NCBI GenBank assembly: GCA_017453325.1
Contig: JAFTKK010000041.1
Span: 1 to 33,336, forward strand
Length of the DNA: 33,336 bases
Direction of reading: 5' to 3'
DNA from: Clostridia bacterium
Lineage (GTDB): Bacteria > Bacillota > Clostridia > Oscillospirales > CAG-272
The notes beneath the pieces were generated by a model. It was not told the DNA's origin. It saw nothing but the letters and a program-made list of their open reading frames with translations, and searched no databases. Positions within the stretch are counted from its first letter, which is position 1, and each line of letters opens with the position of its first letter. This document shows, one piece after another, positions 15,943 through 25,600 of the stretch. A program made the position numbers and the translations under genes.

Positions 15943-15981
15943 GATTTAATAATGGCAAAGAATAAAGAGAGGTGAGACGGC

Positions 15982-16587
15982 ATGGATATTAAAAATCTCA
16001 CCCCCGGCGGATTTGCGAGCAATTGCTTTTTGGTGACCGAGGGGAAGGACGCCGTGCTCGTCGATTGCTCCGCCCCCGCAGCAGACGTGCTGACGGCATT
16101 GCGGGAAACGGGCGCCGTGCTGCACGCCATCCTGCTCACACACGGGCACTTTGATCATCTTCTCACACTCGCTGATGTCAAAGCCAAAACAGGGGCGCGG
16201 ATCTATCTTTCACGTGAGGACCGTGATCTGCCCTCCGACGGCGAAAAGAACGCCTATGCGGTCATTTTCGGCGCGGACAAGACCTATCCCGAGGCCGACG
16301 TATTGTTTGACGACGGGGACACCCTCACCTTCGGTGCCCTTTCGCTTCGTGTGATGCACACACCCGGGCACACACGCGGCTCCTCGCTGTTTTTGTGCGG
16401 GGATATCGCCTTCACGGGTGACACGATCTTTGCCGCCGGCTACGGTCGCTACGATCTTTACGGCGGCGACCCACAGATGCTTGCCGCTTCCCTTAAAAAG
16501 ATCGCCGCGCTTAACGATAGCACCGTGCTCTATCCCGGCCACGGAGAAAATGCCACGCTGGCCGAGGCTTTATCAAGATTGTATTAA
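15982..16587 (+). CDS. MBL-fold metallo-hydrolase (glyoxalase II-like)
   Basis: A 201-residue metallo-beta-lactamase-fold hydrolase of the small YcbL/GloB-like type. The metal motif is THGHFDH (H54, H56, D58, H59). It continues with 'HTPGHTRGS' (metal His), 'GDTIF' (bridging Asp) and 'PGHGE' near the C-terminus (last His). Such enzymes hydrolyse thioesters or related compounds using two metal ions in the cytoplasm; the substrate is not evident. AGAGGTGAG lies before the ATG. The next gene, gltX, starts 30 bases after its stop, so it is the first gene of the tRNA-synthetase operon. Confidence 0.93.
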   Translation: MDIKNLTPGGFASNCFLVTEGKDAVLVDCSAPAADVLTALRETGAVLHAILLTHGHFDHLLTLADVKAKTGARIYLSREDRDLPSDGEKNAYAVIFGADKTYPEADVLFDDGDTLTFGALSLRVMHTPGHTRGSSLFLCGDIAFTGDTIFAAGYGRYDLYGGDPQMLAASLKKIAALNDSTVLYPGHGENATLAEALSRLY

Positions 16588-16617
16588 ATCGCAACATTAT
16601 ATAAACAGAGGTACACT

Positions 16618-18267
16618 ATGGATACAACAGCACTTGCAACATTATTATTCCCGCACGTGACCAAAACGCCCGAGGATATTGAGGCAGAGTTCCCGCCGAG
16701 AAGCCTGCCTGAGGGCGCGATCGTTTCTCGTATGGCACCCAGCCCCACGGGCTTCGTGCATCTTGGCAATCTCGTGCAGGGTCTCACCTCCGAGCGTATG
16801 TGCCACCAATCGGGCGGCACACTCTTCCTGCGCGTGGAGGATACCGACGCCAAGCGCGAGGTGGCAGGTGCCGTGGAGGTACTGATCGAATCCCTCAAGC
16901 ATTACAGCATCCATTTTGATGAGGGCGCCACGGTTGACGGCGACAACGGCATTTACGGCCCCTACCGTCAGCGCCAGCGCGCAGCCATCTATCACGTATT
17001 TGCCAAGCAGCTGGTGCTGCTCGGCATGGCATACCCTTGCTTTTGCACCGAGGAAGAATTATCCGATATCCACACCCGTCAGGAGGCTGAAAAGGCCAAC
17101 TACGGCTACTTTGGCAAGTGGGCCGTGTGGCGTGACCGTCCGATGGAGGATATCAAGGCCGCGCTTGACGCGGGGCTGCCCTGGGTGCTGCGCTTCCGTT
17201 CCACGGGCTCGCTTGAAAACAAGATCCGCTTCACCGACCTCATCAAGGGCAACCTGGAGCTAACCGAAAACGACATTGACCACGTGCTGCTGAAATCCGA
17301 CGGCATTCCGACCTACCATTTCGCACACGCGGTAGACGACCATCTGATGCACACCACGCACGTGGTGCGCGGTGATGAATGGCTGCCGACCCTGCCCTTC
17401 CATCTCCAGCTCTTCCGTGCCCTCGGCTTCAAGCCCCCGAAGTATCTGCACATCGGCCCCTTGATGAAGATGGACGGCGACTCGAAGCGCAAGCTTTCGA
17501 AGCGCAAGGACCCCGAGCTGGCGCTGACCTACTACCGCGAGGCGGGCTTCCCCGTGGCATCGGTTTACGAATATCTGATGACGGTGCTCAATTCCAACTT
17601 TGAGGATTGGCGCCGTGCAAATCCCGACGCCCCCGTCGATAACTTCAAATTCTCTTATAAAAAGATGAACCCCGCAGGCTCTTTGTTCGATGCTGCCAAG
17701 CTGCGCGACGTTTCCAAAAACGTGATCTCGCGTATGTCTACCGACCAAATTTACCGCGAGGTGACCGAATGGGCAAAGGACTTTGACCGTGAGCTCTTCG
17801 ATCACCTGAGCGAAAACGAGGCTTACACCAAATCGATCCTTGCCATCGGCCGCGGCGGCAAAAAGCCCCGCAAGGACTTTGCCGTACTGGCTGACGTGCG
17901 CCCCTACCTCGACTTTTTCTTTGACGACTGGTTTGCCGTGACCGACACCTACCCCGCACAGTTTGACTCCGCCGATATCAAGGCGGCGCTCGAAGGCTTC
18001 ATGGAGACCTATGACGCGGGCGACGATATGAACGTGTGGTTTGATAAGATCAAGGCCGTGGCCGACGCGCTCGGCTTTGCCGCCGATATGAAGGCCTACA
18101 AGGAAAGCCCAGAAAGCTTTAAGGGCAGCGTGGCCGACGTCAGTATGTTCCTGCGCGTGGCCGTGACGGGCCGTCTCAATTCCCCCGATATGTATGCCGT
18201 GATGCAGGTGCTGGGACGCGAGCGCGTCTTTGCCCGTATTGAGGCAATGATCGAAACTTTAAAATAA
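16618..18267 (+). CDS. gltX: Glutamyl-tRNA synthetase
   Basis: Class I synthetase charging tRNA-Glu, 549 residues. It has the roughly 38-residue N-terminal extension seen in many Clostridia before 'APSPTGFVHLGN' (40-51), where HLGN replaces the common HIGG form of the HIGH motif. 'RVEDTD' (72-77) and 'CFCTEEEL' follow, and the ATP loop is 'KLSKRKD' (292-298, KMSKS equivalent). The anticodon-binding helical part is residues 330-549. It is followed at 17 bases by glnS, so this cell charges tRNA-Gln directly. This GltX therefore need not misacylate tRNA-Gln, though its discrimination cannot be read from sequence alone. Confidence 0.96.
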   Translation: MDTTALATLLFPHVTKTPEDIEAEFPPRSLPEGAIVSRMAPSPTGFVHLGNLVQGLTSERMCHQSGGTLFLRVEDTDAKREVAGAVEVLIESLKHYSIHFDEGATVDGDNGIYGPYRQRQRAAIYHVFAKQLVLLGMAYPCFCTEEELSDIHTRQEAEKANYGYFGKWAVWRDRPMEDIKAALDAGLPWVLRFRSTGSLENKIRFTDLIKGNLELTENDIDHVLLKSDGIPTYHFAHAVDDHLMHTTHVVRGDEWLPTLPFHLQLFRALGFKPPKYLHIGPLMKMDGDSKRKLSKRKDPELALTYYREAGFPVASVYEYLMTVLNSNFEDWRRANPDAPVDNFKFSYKKMNPAGSLFDAAKLRDVSKNVISRMSTDQIYREVTEWAKDFDRELFDHLSENEAYTKSILAIGRGGKKPRKDFAVLADVRPYLDFFFDDWFAVTDTYPAQFDSADIKAALEGFMETYDAGDDMNVWFDKIKAVADALGFAADMKAYKESPESFKGSVADVSMFLRVAVTGRLNSPDMYAVMQVLGRERVFARIEAMIETLK

Positions 18268-18284
18268 GCAGAGGCATAAAAATT

Positions 18285-19940
18285 ATGGAAGAAATCATCA
18301 ACAGTAATTTTATTCACGACATCATCGACAAGGATCTCGCCGAGAATCCCGATCTGAAGATTCACACTCGCTTCCCCCCCGAACCGAACGGCTATCTGCA
18401 CATCGGCTCGGCCAAGGCCATTATGATCAACGTGGAGACCGCGCAGAAGTACAAGGGTCTGTTCAATCTCCGCTACGACGACACCAACCCCACCAAGGAG
18501 GATACCGAGTTCGTGGATTCGATCTACGAGGACCTCTGCTGGCTGGGCGCTACCCCGACGGGCGGCGTGTTCTACGGCTCGGATTACTTTGACAAGTGCT
18601 ACGAGTATGCCATCAAGCTCATCAAGGACGGCAAGGCGTACGTGTGCGACCTCACCGCAGAGGAGCTGCGCCAAACGCGCGGCACCCTCACGGAAAAGGG
18701 CACCAACAGCCCCTATCGCGACCGTACGGTGGAGGAAAACCTTGACCTGTTTGAGCGCATGAAGAACGGCGAGTTCCCCGACGGCGCCAAGACCCTGCGT
18801 GCGAAGATCGACATGGCCTCCCCCAACATGAACATGCGCGACCCCGCCATTTACCGCATCGTGCGCGCACACCATCACCGTCAGGGCGACAAGTGGTGCA
18901 TTTACCCGCTTTACGACTATGCCCATCCCATTCAGGATGCGCTTGAGGGCATTACGCACTCGCTGTGCTCTCTCGAATTTGAAAACCACCGTCCGCTTTA
19001 CGAGTGGGTCATTGACAACATCGGCTTTGAGCAAAAGCCCAAGCAGCGCGAATTTGCACGTCTCAATATCACCAATACCGTCATGTCCAAGCGCTATCTG
19101 CGCTCCCTGGTCGAGAACAACATGGTTGACGGCTGGGACGACCCCCGTCTGCCCACCATCTGTGCGCTGCGCCGCCGCGGATACACGCCCACCTCGATCT
19201 TCCGCTTCGTGCGCGAGGCAGGCGTTTCGAAGGCAGACAGCCTTGTAGATATCAGCATGCTGGAGCATTGCATCCGAGACGAGCTCGGTGAGACCGCGCC
19301 CCGCCGCGTGGGCATCGAAAAGCCGATCCTTGTGGAGATCACCAACTACCCCGCCGACCGCGAGGAGACCTTTGATCTCCCCAACCATCCGCAAAAGCCC
19401 GAGCTTGGTACCCGTGCACTTCCCTTCACGCGCGAGATCTATATCGACGCTGCCGACTTTGCCGAGGTGCCCCCGCCCAAATTCTTCCGCCTGAAGCCCG
19501 ACGGCGAGGTGCGCTTGATGGGTGCTTATATCATCCGTTGCAACGAGATCGTAAAAGACGCCGAGGGCAACGTGACGCGCATTTTGTGCACCGCAGACCT
19601 TGAAACGCGCAACAATATGCCCGCAGACGGGCGCAAGATCAAGGGCACCATCCATTGGCTCTCCGCAAAGTATGCCAAGGATACGACCCTCATGCTTTAC
19701 GAAAACCTCCTGACCATTGAAAACCCCGCCGACCTGCCCGAGGATAAGACCTATAACGACTACCTCAATCCGAACTCGCTCACCCGCGTGGAGGGCGCCA
19801 AGATCGAGCCCGCGCTCGCCGATGCCAAGCCGGGCGAGAAGTTCCAGTTCGTGCGCAACGGCTACTACTGCGTTGACAGCAAGCACCCCGGTGTATTTAA
19901 CCGCGTGGTGGGCTTAAAAGACAGTTTCCCCAAAAAATAA
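18285..19940 (+). CDS. glnS: Glutaminyl-tRNA synthetase
   Basis: Class I synthetase attaching glutamine directly to tRNA-Gln, 551 residues, close to the usual bacterial length. Signature 'PPEPNGYLHIGSAK' (31-44; HIGS at 39-42), 'RYDDTNP' (63-69, GlnRS form of the specificity stretch) and 'VMSKRYL' (266-272). It has two C-terminal beta-barrel domains for the anticodon, with 'FFRLKPDGEVRLMGAY' and 'GTIHWLSAKYA'. GlnRS is held to have reached bacteria by transfer from eukaryotes and occurs in only part of the Clostridia. AGAGG precedes the ATG by about 10 bases. It shares the operon with gltX. Confidence 0.97.
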   Translation: MEEIINSNFIHDIIDKDLAENPDLKIHTRFPPEPNGYLHIGSAKAIMINVETAQKYKGLFNLRYDDTNPTKEDTEFVDSIYEDLCWLGATPTGGVFYGSDYFDKCYEYAIKLIKDGKAYVCDLTAEELRQTRGTLTEKGTNSPYRDRTVEENLDLFERMKNGEFPDGAKTLRAKIDMASPNMNMRDPAIYRIVRAHHHRQGDKWCIYPLYDYAHPIQDALEGITHSLCSLEFENHRPLYEWVIDNIGFEQKPKQREFARLNITNTVMSKRYLRSLVENNMVDGWDDPRLPTICALRRRGYTPTSIFRFVREAGVSKADSLVDISMLEHCIRDELGETAPRRVGIEKPILVEITNYPADREETFDLPNHPQKPELGTRALPFTREIYIDAADFAEVPPPKFFRLKPDGEVRLMGAYIIRCNEIVKDAEGNVTRILCTADLETRNNMPADGRKIKGTIHWLSAKYAKDTTLMLYENLLTIENPADLPEDKTYNDYLNPNSLTRVEGAKIEPALADAKPGEKFQFVRNGYYCVDSKHPGVFNRVVGLKDSFPKK

Positions 19941-19960
19941 ACTCATAGGAGGCACCCCTC

Positions 19961-20686
19961 ATGAATACGATCAAGCTCGAATGTGAAAATAAGCCCTTAA
20001 TGGTAGCCCACCGCGGCTGCAGCGGTCTTGAACGCGAGAACACCAACGCTGCGTTTGTTGCGGCAGGCAATCGCACCTACTGGGGCATTGAAACCGACGT
20101 CCACAAAACGGTTGACGGCAAATACGTGGCCATTCACGACGACAACACCAAACGCGTCACGGGTGATAACATCGTGGTAGAGGGTGCCACCTTTGACTCG
20201 CTTCGCCGCCTCACCATCTTCAACAAGCCCTCCGACAAAAAGGATCGCAGTGACCTCTGCATCCCCTCTCTTGCGGAGTACATTGAGATCTGCAAAAAGT
20301 ATGAAAAGGAAGCGGTGCTTGAGCTGAAAAACGCCTTTGAGGAGCAGGATATCTACGAGATCTGCGATATCATTGCGGGACTTGATTACCTTGAGCACAC
20401 CACCTTTATCTCCTTCTGCTACGATAACCTCGTGTATCTGCGCCGCAAGCACCCCGAGGCATCGGCACAGTTTTTAATCTCCACCTTTGATGAGGATCTG
20501 CTTGACCGCCTGCTGGCAGGCAAATTTGACCTTGACATCAACTACAAGGCCCTCACGGCCGAAAACATCGCGCTCTGCCACGAGCACGGCATCAAGGTCA
20601 ACACCTGGACGGTGGATAGCGCGGAAACGGCCGCGCAGCTCGCCGCATGGGGCGTTGATATGATCACCACCAACATCTTGGAATAA
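19961..20686 (+). CDS. Glycerophosphodiester phosphodiesterase (GDPD)
   Basis: A 241-residue TIM-barrel GDPD family enzyme, splitting glycerophosphodiesters into glycerol 3-phosphate and an alcohol. It carries the HRG catalytic motif (H18-R19-G20 in 'VAHRGCSGLERENTNAAF'), metal-binding E-x-D ('GIETDVHKT') and the second catalytic His in 'VAIHDDNTKR'. 'VLELKN' and C-terminal 'VNTWTVDSAETAAQLAAWGVDMITTN' (shown in short parts in the family) complete the barrel. No signal peptide, so cytoplasmic. AGGAGG lies 8 bases before the ATG, 20 bases after glnS. Last gene of the operon; transcription should end in repeat copy B immediately after. Confidence 0.95.
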   Translation: MNTIKLECENKPLMVAHRGCSGLERENTNAAFVAAGNRTYWGIETDVHKTVDGKYVAIHDDNTKRVTGDNIVVEGATFDSLRRLTIFNKPSDKKDRSDLCIPSLAEYIEICKKYEKEAVLELKNAFEEQDIYEICDIIAGLDYLEHTTFISFCYDNLVYLRRKHPEASAQFLISTFDEDLLDRLLAGKFDLDINYKALTAENIALCHEHGIKVNTWTVDSAETAAQLAAWGVDMITTNILE

Positions 20687-20691
20687 CACAA

Positions 20692-20826
20692 GGGACTTCG
20701 CCATTCGCACAGACCCAAAACACACGAAGTAAATAAAAAACAAAGCCGCTTTTGCTATCAAATATCGATAGCATAGGCGGCTTTTTTGTTTTAAGGTAGA
20801 AATTCTTACGAATTTCAATTTTTATG
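20692..20826. repeat. Intergenic repeat, copy B (convergent junction, inverted)
   Basis: The same repeat as at 12.7 and 32.8 kb, in opposite orientation and without the outer CGTATGGGCATACG part. It contains the ACACACGAAGT stretch (20720-20730), the AAAGCCGC (20742-20749)/GCGGCTTT (20777-20784) hairpin enclosing TGCTATC-aaatatc-GATAGCA, and GAAATTC-ttac-GAATTTC (20799-20816). The outer GGGCTGCGTCA hairpin is decayed here. The copy fills the gap between GDPD and the convergent ABC transporter; the latter's final Thr codon and TAA (20822-20827) lie in or at the edge of the repeat. Confidence 0.9.
20742..20790. terminator. Terminator-like hairpin inside repeat copy B
   Basis: The stem AAAGCCGC/GCGGCTTT has an inner GCTATC/GATAGC stem, followed by TTTTTTGTTTT on the plus strand and TTTGTTTTTTATTT on the minus strand. 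It can terminate both the synthetase operon and the ABC transporter transcript. Confidence 0.8.
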
Positions 20827-22549
20827 TAAGATTTTCACGGAATTGCAGACGGTAAAGCTCGGCATAGGTGCCGTTTTGCGCCAAAAGCGCCTCGTGCGTG
20901 CCCTGCTCTACGATTTTGCCGTCAGCCACCACGGCGATCTCATCGGCATTTTTGATGGTGGAGAGGCGGTGCGCAACCACGATGGTGGTGCGCCCGAGGC
21001 AGAGCTCGTCAAGTGCCTGCTGAATGAGGATCTCGGTGGTGTTATCAAGCGCGCTGGTCGCTTCGTCAAGAATGAGGATGGGCGGATTTTTGAGAAAGAC
21101 GCGCGCGATCGACAAGCGCTGCTTCTGGCCGCCCGACAGGCGCACGCCGCGCTCGCCAATCTCGGTATCATAGCCCTTTTCAAGAGACATGATATAGTCA
21201 TGGATATTGGCGCGCTTTGCCGCGGCGATCATTTCCTCCTCGGTGGCATCCAGCTTGCCGTAGAGAATATTATCACGGATGCTGGCATTGAAAAGGTAAA
21301 TATCCTGCTGCACGATACCGATATTGCGGCGCAATGATTCACGGGTAAAGCCTTCAATCGAATGTCCGTCCACCAGCAGCTCACCCTGCTCGATATCATA
21401 AAAATGAGGAATTAAGTGGCAAATGGTGGTCTTGCCGCCGCCCGACGGGCCGACAAGCGCAAACTTTTTGCCGCGCCCGATCTTGAAGCTGACGTCATCA
21501 AGCACGTTTTTGTTTTCCTCTTCCCCGTAAGAATAGGTCACGTGTCTGAATTCGATCTCGCCGCCAAGCACACCTGCATCAACCGCCCCCGCAGCATCCC
21601 TCTCGGGTACGGCGTCAATGATCTCACAAAAGCGCTCAAAGCCCGTCACGCCGCTTTGGTATTGTTCCATAAAGCCGATAAGGGTCTTGACGGGGGTGAG
21701 AAACATACTAACCGACACGATAAAGGCGGAATAATCGCCAAAGCCGATGCGCCCGTTATAAAGGAAGAAGCCGCCTGCGATCAGCACCACCACGTTAAAC
21801 ACGTCGGTGACAAAGGTAGTGCCCGAATGAAACTTGCCCATGGCATCGTAGGCTTCCTTACGCGCTTCCACAAAGGCTTCGTTGCCGATCTCGAATTTTT
21901 CGGTCTCCTTATCGGCGTTGGTAAAGGCCTTGGTCACGCGAATGCCCGAAATGCTGCTTTCGAGCGAGGCGTTGATCTGTGCCACCGACACGCGGCTTTT
22001 CATAAAGGCGTTGCGCATTTTTTTGCGCAATGCCATGGAAATAAAGAGCAAAAAGGGCACGCAAACGAAAATAATCAGCGTCAGATACACATCAATGGTG
22101 CACAGATACACAAAGGATGCCACGATCGTGATGGCCGAAATGATGAGGTTTTCGGGGCCGTGATGCGCCAGCTCGCTGATATCGTTGAGGTCGTTTGTCA
22201 TGCGCGACATCAGCTTGCCCGTTTCCTGCTTATCAAAAAAGCTGTAGGGCAGCTTTTGCATATGGATAAACATATCCGAGCGCATCTGCGCCTGCATACG
22301 CACGCCCATGATATGCCCGTAATACTGAATGAAGTAATTGAGCAGCATACGCACCAAATAGAGCACAAGGAGCGCCACGCCCGCCACAATGATCATCTGA
22401 TATTTTCTGTTCGGGATCAGATCGTTGAGCATTTGACGCGTGATAATGGGGTAAAAAATGCCGATCAGCGACACGAAAAGTGCCGCCAGCATATCGAAGG
22501 TGAAGATCAAACGATGGGGTCTGTAATAGGATAAAAATCGTTTTAACAT
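20822..22549 (-). CDS. ABC exporter half-transporter (permease-ATPase fusion)
   Basis: A 575-residue MsbA/MdlB-type exporter. About six transmembrane helices occupy residues 10-300. The nucleotide-binding domain has Walker A 'GPSGGGKTT' (367-375), Q-loop 'GIVQQDIYLF' (411-420), signature 'LSGGQKQRLSIARV' (471-484), Walker B 'ILILDEATSALD' (491-502) and the H-switch in 'VVAHRLSTI'. It should act as a homodimer, since no partner gene is adjacent, and export lipids, peptides or drugs; the cargo is unknown. AAGGAG lies 8 bases before the ATG. It has its own consensus promoter and converges on GDPD. Confidence 0.95.
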   Translation of the reverse strand: MLKRFLSYYRPHRLIFTFDMLAALFVSLIGIFYPIITRQMLNDLIPNRKYQMIIVAGVALLVLYLVRMLLNYFIQYYGHIMGVRMQAQMRSDMFIHMQKLPYSFFDKQETGKLMSRMTNDLNDISELAHHGPENLIISAITIVASFVYLCTIDVYLTLIIFVCVPFLLFISMALRKKMRNAFMKSRVSVAQINASLESSISGIRVTKAFTNADKETEKFEIGNEAFVEARKEAYDAMGKFHSGTTFVTDVFNVVVLIAGGFFLYNGRIGFGDYSAFIVSVSMFLTPVKTLIGFMEQYQSGVTGFERFCEIIDAVPERDAAGAVDAGVLGGEIEFRHVTYSYGEEENKNVLDDVSFKIGRGKKFALVGPSGGGKTTICHLIPHFYDIEQGELLVDGHSIEGFTRESLRRNIGIVQQDIYLFNASIRDNILYGKLDATEEEMIAAAKRANIHDYIMSLEKGYDTEIGERGVRLSGGQKQRLSIARVFLKNPPILILDEATSALDNTTEILIQQALDELCLGRTTIVVAHRLSTIKNADEIAVVADGKIVEQGTHEALLAQNGTYAELYRLQFRENLT

Positions 22550-22582
22550 CTGCTTACTCCTTCAAAAGAACATCACGCTGCT

Positions 22583-22612
22583 ATTATACCATGATTTGGC
22601 AGCACCTGTCAA
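22583..22612 (-). promoter_or_regulatory. Promoter of the ABC exporter gene
   Basis: On the minus strand: TTGACA (22612-22607), 18-base spacer, TATAAT (22588-22583), 34 bases before the start at 22549. Its -35 begins only one base after the T-run of the upstream terminator. Confidence 0.88.
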
Positions 22613-22613
22613 C

Positions 22614-22668
22614 AAAAAGCGGCAAGGCGGACCAACTCAAATGCGTGTTGCAGATGAGTTGGCCCGCC
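22614..22668 (-). terminator. Terminator of the DUF554-PHP operon
   Basis: On the minus strand a 14-bp stem (22668-22655 with 22639-22626, one G-T wobble; core CCAACTCA/TGAGTTGG) with a 15-base loop, followed by TTGCCGCTTTTTG. It lies 7 bases beyond the PHP gene stop. Confidence 0.82.
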
Positions 22669-22674
22669 CCGCGG

Positions 22675-25600
22675 TTATTCCTTATGGTCAAAAAATCCCT
22701 TAAAGGCAGAAACGGCATTTGCGACGAATGCGGCGGCGCGGAAGGGCACCAGAGACGCTTTCGTGAGGCGCGTGAAGACCTCGCGACGCGTGGCGGATTT
22801 TTCCGCCTCCATGCTTTCGCGCTTGCGGCAAAGACCACTGAGGGTCCGCGGCACCTGCGCAGGCAGCAGCTTGCCCGGCAGCGGCGCTGCCTCGCCCTCG
22901 TCAAGAGGCAAAAACTTTTCCGCAAGCGACATTTGCGGCTGGATGGCATAGCAAAGCGGCTTATCGGCCACGATGTCGGTGGCATGCGTGCAATGATAGC
23001 CAAAGGTGACGCGTGTTAGCGTCTCCTTGCCGCGACGGATATCCAGCTTTTTGCCACGATTGCTGGTGGAGAATACCAGCTGATCGGTGATCAGAAGATC
23101 CTCACCCTCAAGCAGCGTGACACCGTAATGTGCATTGAAGTCGGCTGCGGTCAGCGGATTATCCGCACCCTTTATCCATACCGTAAGGGTGCTGGCAGGC
23201 GGCAAGGTAAAGCCATCAAGCGGCAGCACGCGTGCTTCCTTCGGCACAGCGCCTGCGCCCACACCCTGCCACACGCCGAGCGAATAGTCCTTCAGCGTGA
23301 TCGGCGTGGCGGTATGGTTGTAAATTTCAACATAGGCATACGGATTTTTTACCGTGACACCATCCTTTTGGATATCGGCGGTGAGGGGCATCAGCTTGGT
23401 GATGGAAAGCGGGGAGATCATCACGTAATCGGTATCGGCATAGCGCTGCTTACCTGCCATACCCGAAACCACGGCGCTGATGCGGTGACGGCCGCCTACG
23501 TCGGGCAAACGGCGGGAAACGGTGCGCGTTTCACCGGGTGCGAGCTTGCCGATGTGCACCTCCTCATAAGGAGTCAGCTGACGCAGCAGGAAGGCATTTT
23601 CGCCCGTGAGGTAGAAATCGACCGTGACGTCGGAGATCACCTTGTCACTCTCATTTTTTACGGTGGCGGTTACCACGTGCGGATGCTCGGCATCCTCCGA
23701 AACGCCATAGCCCATGCGCTTGATATTGAGCAGATCTCTGCCCGCGACAAACACGGGGGCGGTCACGGTATACAGGGTGCCGTTTGTGATACGCAAATAA
23801 TAGTAGTCAAAATCGGGGTTCAGCTCCACGTGCCAACGGAACTCGGTAAGTGCGCCTGCCTCCACCACGGCAACAACGATGCTATCCTCGGTCAGCAGCT
23901 CTAACTTACCGATGCCCGCCTCGTTTTCGGTCGTGACCTCAACCTCCACGTCGAGCTTTTCGGGATTTTGCAGCACCGAGCCGAGCCACGCGCCGTTTGC
24001 GCGGTAGCGCACCTGTATGGTGCGGTCATTTGAGGTGTACGTGCGGCGACGGCGCATACCGTCGAGAATATTCTCGCGCGTGAGCGCAGGTGCCAGCACA
24101 AAGCCCATGCCGCCCTTGCTGCCCCAGTCGGCATTATGCGTGTCGTCGTTGAACACGGGCGATACGCGCCAGCCGCGCGAGAGTGCCAAGGCATAGCCGG
24201 GATGGTGGCGCGTGCCGTTGAGCTCGAGCAGCGCGTACATATCCCGCAGCACGCCGCCAAACGGGCGAAATTCATCGTTATTGCCCCAGGTATCACCGGG
24301 GTGATTGAACATAGCAATTCCCTCGGGATGCTCGGCAATCATCTTGTTATAGGCATCGAGATCTGTACCAAACGGATCCTGGCAGATCCATTCGGTGTTT
24401 AAGAGATTGGTGTGTCCCCACAGGCCGTTGACGTCGTGCCAGGTCATTTCAAAGCCGTAAAGCGCTGCAAAATTGCCGGGGTCGTTGACGGCGTTTGCCA
24501 TGCGGATCTGCCGTTCGTAGGTGCTACGTTCATAGCAATGCGAGTGCTCGGTGATGGCAAAATAGTCAAGGTGCGACACGTTGCGCGCGTACGGGAATGC
24601 CTCGGCGGGCAATCCCCTGCCGTCGGATTCGGCGGTGTGGCTGTGCACCTGACCGCGGTAAGGCGTCAGCTCTCTGCCGTCACCAATGGCAAAATCATAC
24701 TTGTGATAGGTGCGGTTACCGCGCATATCGCGCAGGGTCACCTCCACGGTATGCGTGCCGTAATCAAGCGGCTTCTCGGGCGTGTAGGTGACGCCCTCCT
24801 CGCTCCATACGGCTGCGCCGGAAACGTTCAGCCCGTCAAGACAAAGCGCCGAAATGCGCAGATTGACGCCCGAAATATCGTGATATTTGATCGCGATCTT
24901 GGGGGAAAACTCGTTTTCCAGCACCTGGTAAACAGCAGGATAGGTCGACAGGATCTCGGGGCCGCGGTTATCGACCAGAGAGACGGTCAGCGGTGCCGCG
25001 GCGCTGCCAAGGCGTGCGGTGTAAAGTCCGCCCTGCACCTCAACGTAATAATAAAGCGCCTCACCCATATAGGCAAGCTCTGCAAAGGGCAGCACGTATT
25101 CAAACAGCCCCTCGTCATTCTGATAGGCGGTGTGTGCCGCAAAGCCCTCGCCCTCGCGCACATAGACCGTGGCGCTTCCGATATCTCCGCCGCCGATCAC
25201 GGCAAAGCGGATCGCGAGATCTCCATCGGCAAGCTGCGCGCGCGTGTCGGGTGAAACCAACAAAACGGCGGGCACGGTGGTCTCGCGATAATTGCAAAGG
25301 GTCTGCGCCGTATCACGGTAGCCGGGCGTGGGAACGGCATCGGGCTTCACCATGTATCCGCGGCGCGGCAGATCCGCAGAGTACTGCCAAAGCGTGGAAA
25401 GACGGACGCGCACGTCGCGGTGCTCGTCGGTAAAGCGATGCAAAACGGTACAGATGGCATCCTCGATACTGCCGCCACGCGGCACAATGAAAAGCTCGCA
25501 GCCAAACGAGCCGCGCTCAAATTCAAATTTGCTCTCGGTGTGCGGGGTACCGTCATCGGCCACAGGTACGGCGATGGCCGCAAAATAATACAGCAATGCG

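Noticed and set aside
15881..15981. T-box or other riboswitch before the synthetase operon
   Set aside because: The leader after the promoter is only about 35 bases, too short for a T-box, and lacks its conserved bulge.
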